From NCBI GenBank assembly GCA_002431915.1, contig DJEP01000072.1, positions 1 to 5,833 of the forward strand: a DNA stretch of 5,833 nt. The letters run 5' to 3'. The stretch is from Lachnospiraceae bacterium UBA5895 (GTDB taxonomy: Bacteria > Bacillota > Clostridia > Lachnospirales > Lachnospiraceae). Position numbers and translations under genes: made by a program. This document shows, one piece after another, positions 4,718 to 5,833 of this stretch (positions within the stretch are counted from its first letter, which is position 1; each line of letters opens with the position of its first letter). The notes under the pieces were generated by a model. The model ran no database searches, was not told where the DNA came from, and saw only the letters and a program-made list of their open reading frames with translations.

Positions 4718-5815
4718 ATGGCCGGTTCAACATTTGGAAACATTTTCAGGATCACCACCTGGGGAGAATCCCACGGGAAAGCATTGGGTGTCGTCGTCGA
4801 CGGCTGTCCCGCAGGGCTGCCTCTCTCCGAGGAAGATATACAGAAATACTTAGACCGCCGCAAACCCGGCACCAGTGCCATCACCACCCAGCGTAAGGAA
4901 GCTGATCAGGTGGAGATTCTCTCCGGAGTCTTTGAAGGCAGAACCACCGGTACTCCCATCTCCCTGATGGTACGCAACACTTCCCAGATCTCTGGAGATT
5001 ACACGGAGATTGCGGAGAATTACCGTCCCGGTCATGCGGATTATTGTTTTGATGCCAAATACGGTTTCCGGGATTACCGGGGTGGCGGACGTTCTTCCGG
5101 TCGTGAGACCATCGGACGTGTGGCTGCCGGATCCATTGCAGCGAAGATCTTAGAGCAGATGGGCATTACTGTATTCGCCTACACCCGTTCCATCGGTCCC
5201 GTGGATGTGGATCTGACAAAGTTCGACCGTACCACTGCCCGCTCCACTATCACTGCCATGCCGGATGCAGAAGCTGATGCAAAAGCATGCGCATATCTGC
5301 AGCAGGCAAGAGAAGCCTGCGATTCTGTGGGCGGATGCATGGAATGTCGCGTGGAAGGACTTCCCGCAGGCATCGGAGATCCAGTGTTCGAGAAGCTGGA
5401 TGCCAACCTGGCGAAAGCCATTATGTCCATCGGTGCTGTAAAGTCCGTAGAGATCGGCGACGGTGCAGAAGTCTCCCGTCATACCGGCAGCGAGAATAAC
5501 GACCCCTTCCGCATGGAGAACGGCAAAGTCATCAAGGCCAGTAATCATTCCGGAGGTATTTTAGGGGGTATGAGTGACGGCAGTCCCATCATCGTCCGGG
5601 CTTATGTGAAGCCCACCCCTTCAATCTTCCGCCCCCAGCAGACGGTGAACCGCTCCGGTGAAAATACCGAGCTTACCATCCGCGGCCGTCACGATCCCAT
5701 CATCGTTCCCAGAGCCGTGGTCGTCATGGAATGCATGACCGCCATCACCGTACTGGATGCCATGATGCTGAATATGTCGGCGAAACTGGAGTCCCTGATG
5801 AAATTCTATCAGTAA
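4718..5815 (+). CDS. aroC: Chorismate synthase
   Basis: AroC converts 5-enolpyruvylshikimate 3-phosphate to chorismate by anti-1,4 elimination of phosphate, using reduced FMN; this is the last step of the shikimate pathway. The 365-residue protein has the expected length. The three family signatures are present: GESHG (16-20, catalytic H19), YRPGHADYCFDAKYGFRDY (102-120, with H106) followed by RGGGRSSGRET (121-131), and GRHDPIIVPRA (323-333, with D326). The start at 4718 gives the conserved MAGSTFGNIFRITTWGESHG opening and has a strong AAGGAG site. A sigma-A promoter and a long folded leader lie upstream. No separate flavin reductase domain is fused, so it is of the monofunctional bacterial type. 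The gene is followed by GGAGAG at 5818, possibly the ribosome site of a next gene just beyond the window. Confidence 0.97.
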   Translation: MAGSTFGNIFRITTWGESHGKALGVVVDGCPAGLPLSEEDIQKYLDRRKPGTSAITTQRKEADQVEILSGVFEGRTTGTPISLMVRNTSQISGDYTEIAENYRPGHADYCFDAKYGFRDYRGGGRSSGRETIGRVAAGSIAAKILEQMGITVFAYTRSIGPVDVDLTKFDRTTARSTITAMPDAEADAKACAYLQQAREACDSVGGCMECRVEGLPAGIGDPVFEKLDANLAKAIMSIGAVKSVEIGDGAEVSRHTGSENNDPFRMENGKVIKASNHSGGILGGMSDGSPIIVRAYVKPTPSIFRPQQTVNRSGENTELTIRGRHDPIIVPRAVVVMECMTAITVLDAMMLNMSAKLESLMKFYQ

Positions 5816-5833
5816 ATGGAGAGTTAGTGAAAT

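Noticed and set aside
4618..4896. 92-codon plus-strand frame through the aroC leader
   Set aside because: It runs out of frame into aroC, lacks a ribosome site at its start and covers structured leader sequence.

Overview
The window looks like chromosomal housekeeping DNA from a Gram-positive clostridium, most likely a Lachnospiraceae member (Blautia, Dorea or Roseburia type). This rests on the protein sequences (clostridial-looking LeuB, Tgt, YajC and AroC), AGGAG-type ribosome sites, sigma-A promoters and AT-rich gaps full of hairpins. The taxonomic call is an impression from sequence, not a search result.

Layout from left to right. Positions 1-47 hold the first 15 codons of ilvD on the minus strand. 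Positions 48-300 are the leuB-ilvD gap. It contains a 175-bp MITE-like element (101-275) with 17-bp imperfect terminal inverted repeats and a perfect 8-bp flanking direct repeat. Positions 301-1383 are leuB (minus), with its own sigma-A promoter wrapped in TTTCA/TGAAA half-sites. Positions 1384-1719 hold that promoter, two palindromes of unknown role and the yajC terminator. Positions 1720-2043 are yajC (minus). Positions 2056-2176 hold a hairpin with poly-T and a weak promoter. Positions 2177-3310 are tgt (minus), and 3294-4379 encode a membrane-anchored M15B (VanY-like) D,D-carboxypeptidase (minus) that overlaps tgt by 17 bp. Positions 4380-4717 are a divergent promoter region plus a roughly 210-nt highly folded leader. 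Positions 4718-5815 are aroC (plus).

Functionally, leuB and ilvD belong to branched-chain amino acid synthesis and are co-directional. The peptidase gene and tgt form a translationally overlapping pair, followed by yajC in the widespread tgt-yajC order (queuosine tRNA modification next to a Sec accessory subunit). aroC, which makes chorismate, is transcribed divergently.

No defence system, CRISPR array, prophage or complete transposon is visible, and all genes appear intact except the edge-truncated ilvD. The unexplained material is intergenic: the MITE-like element, whose two outer-stem mismatches both become G-U wobbles only in minus-strand RNA; the aroC leader with mutually exclusive stems; and the operator-like repeats at the leuB promoter.
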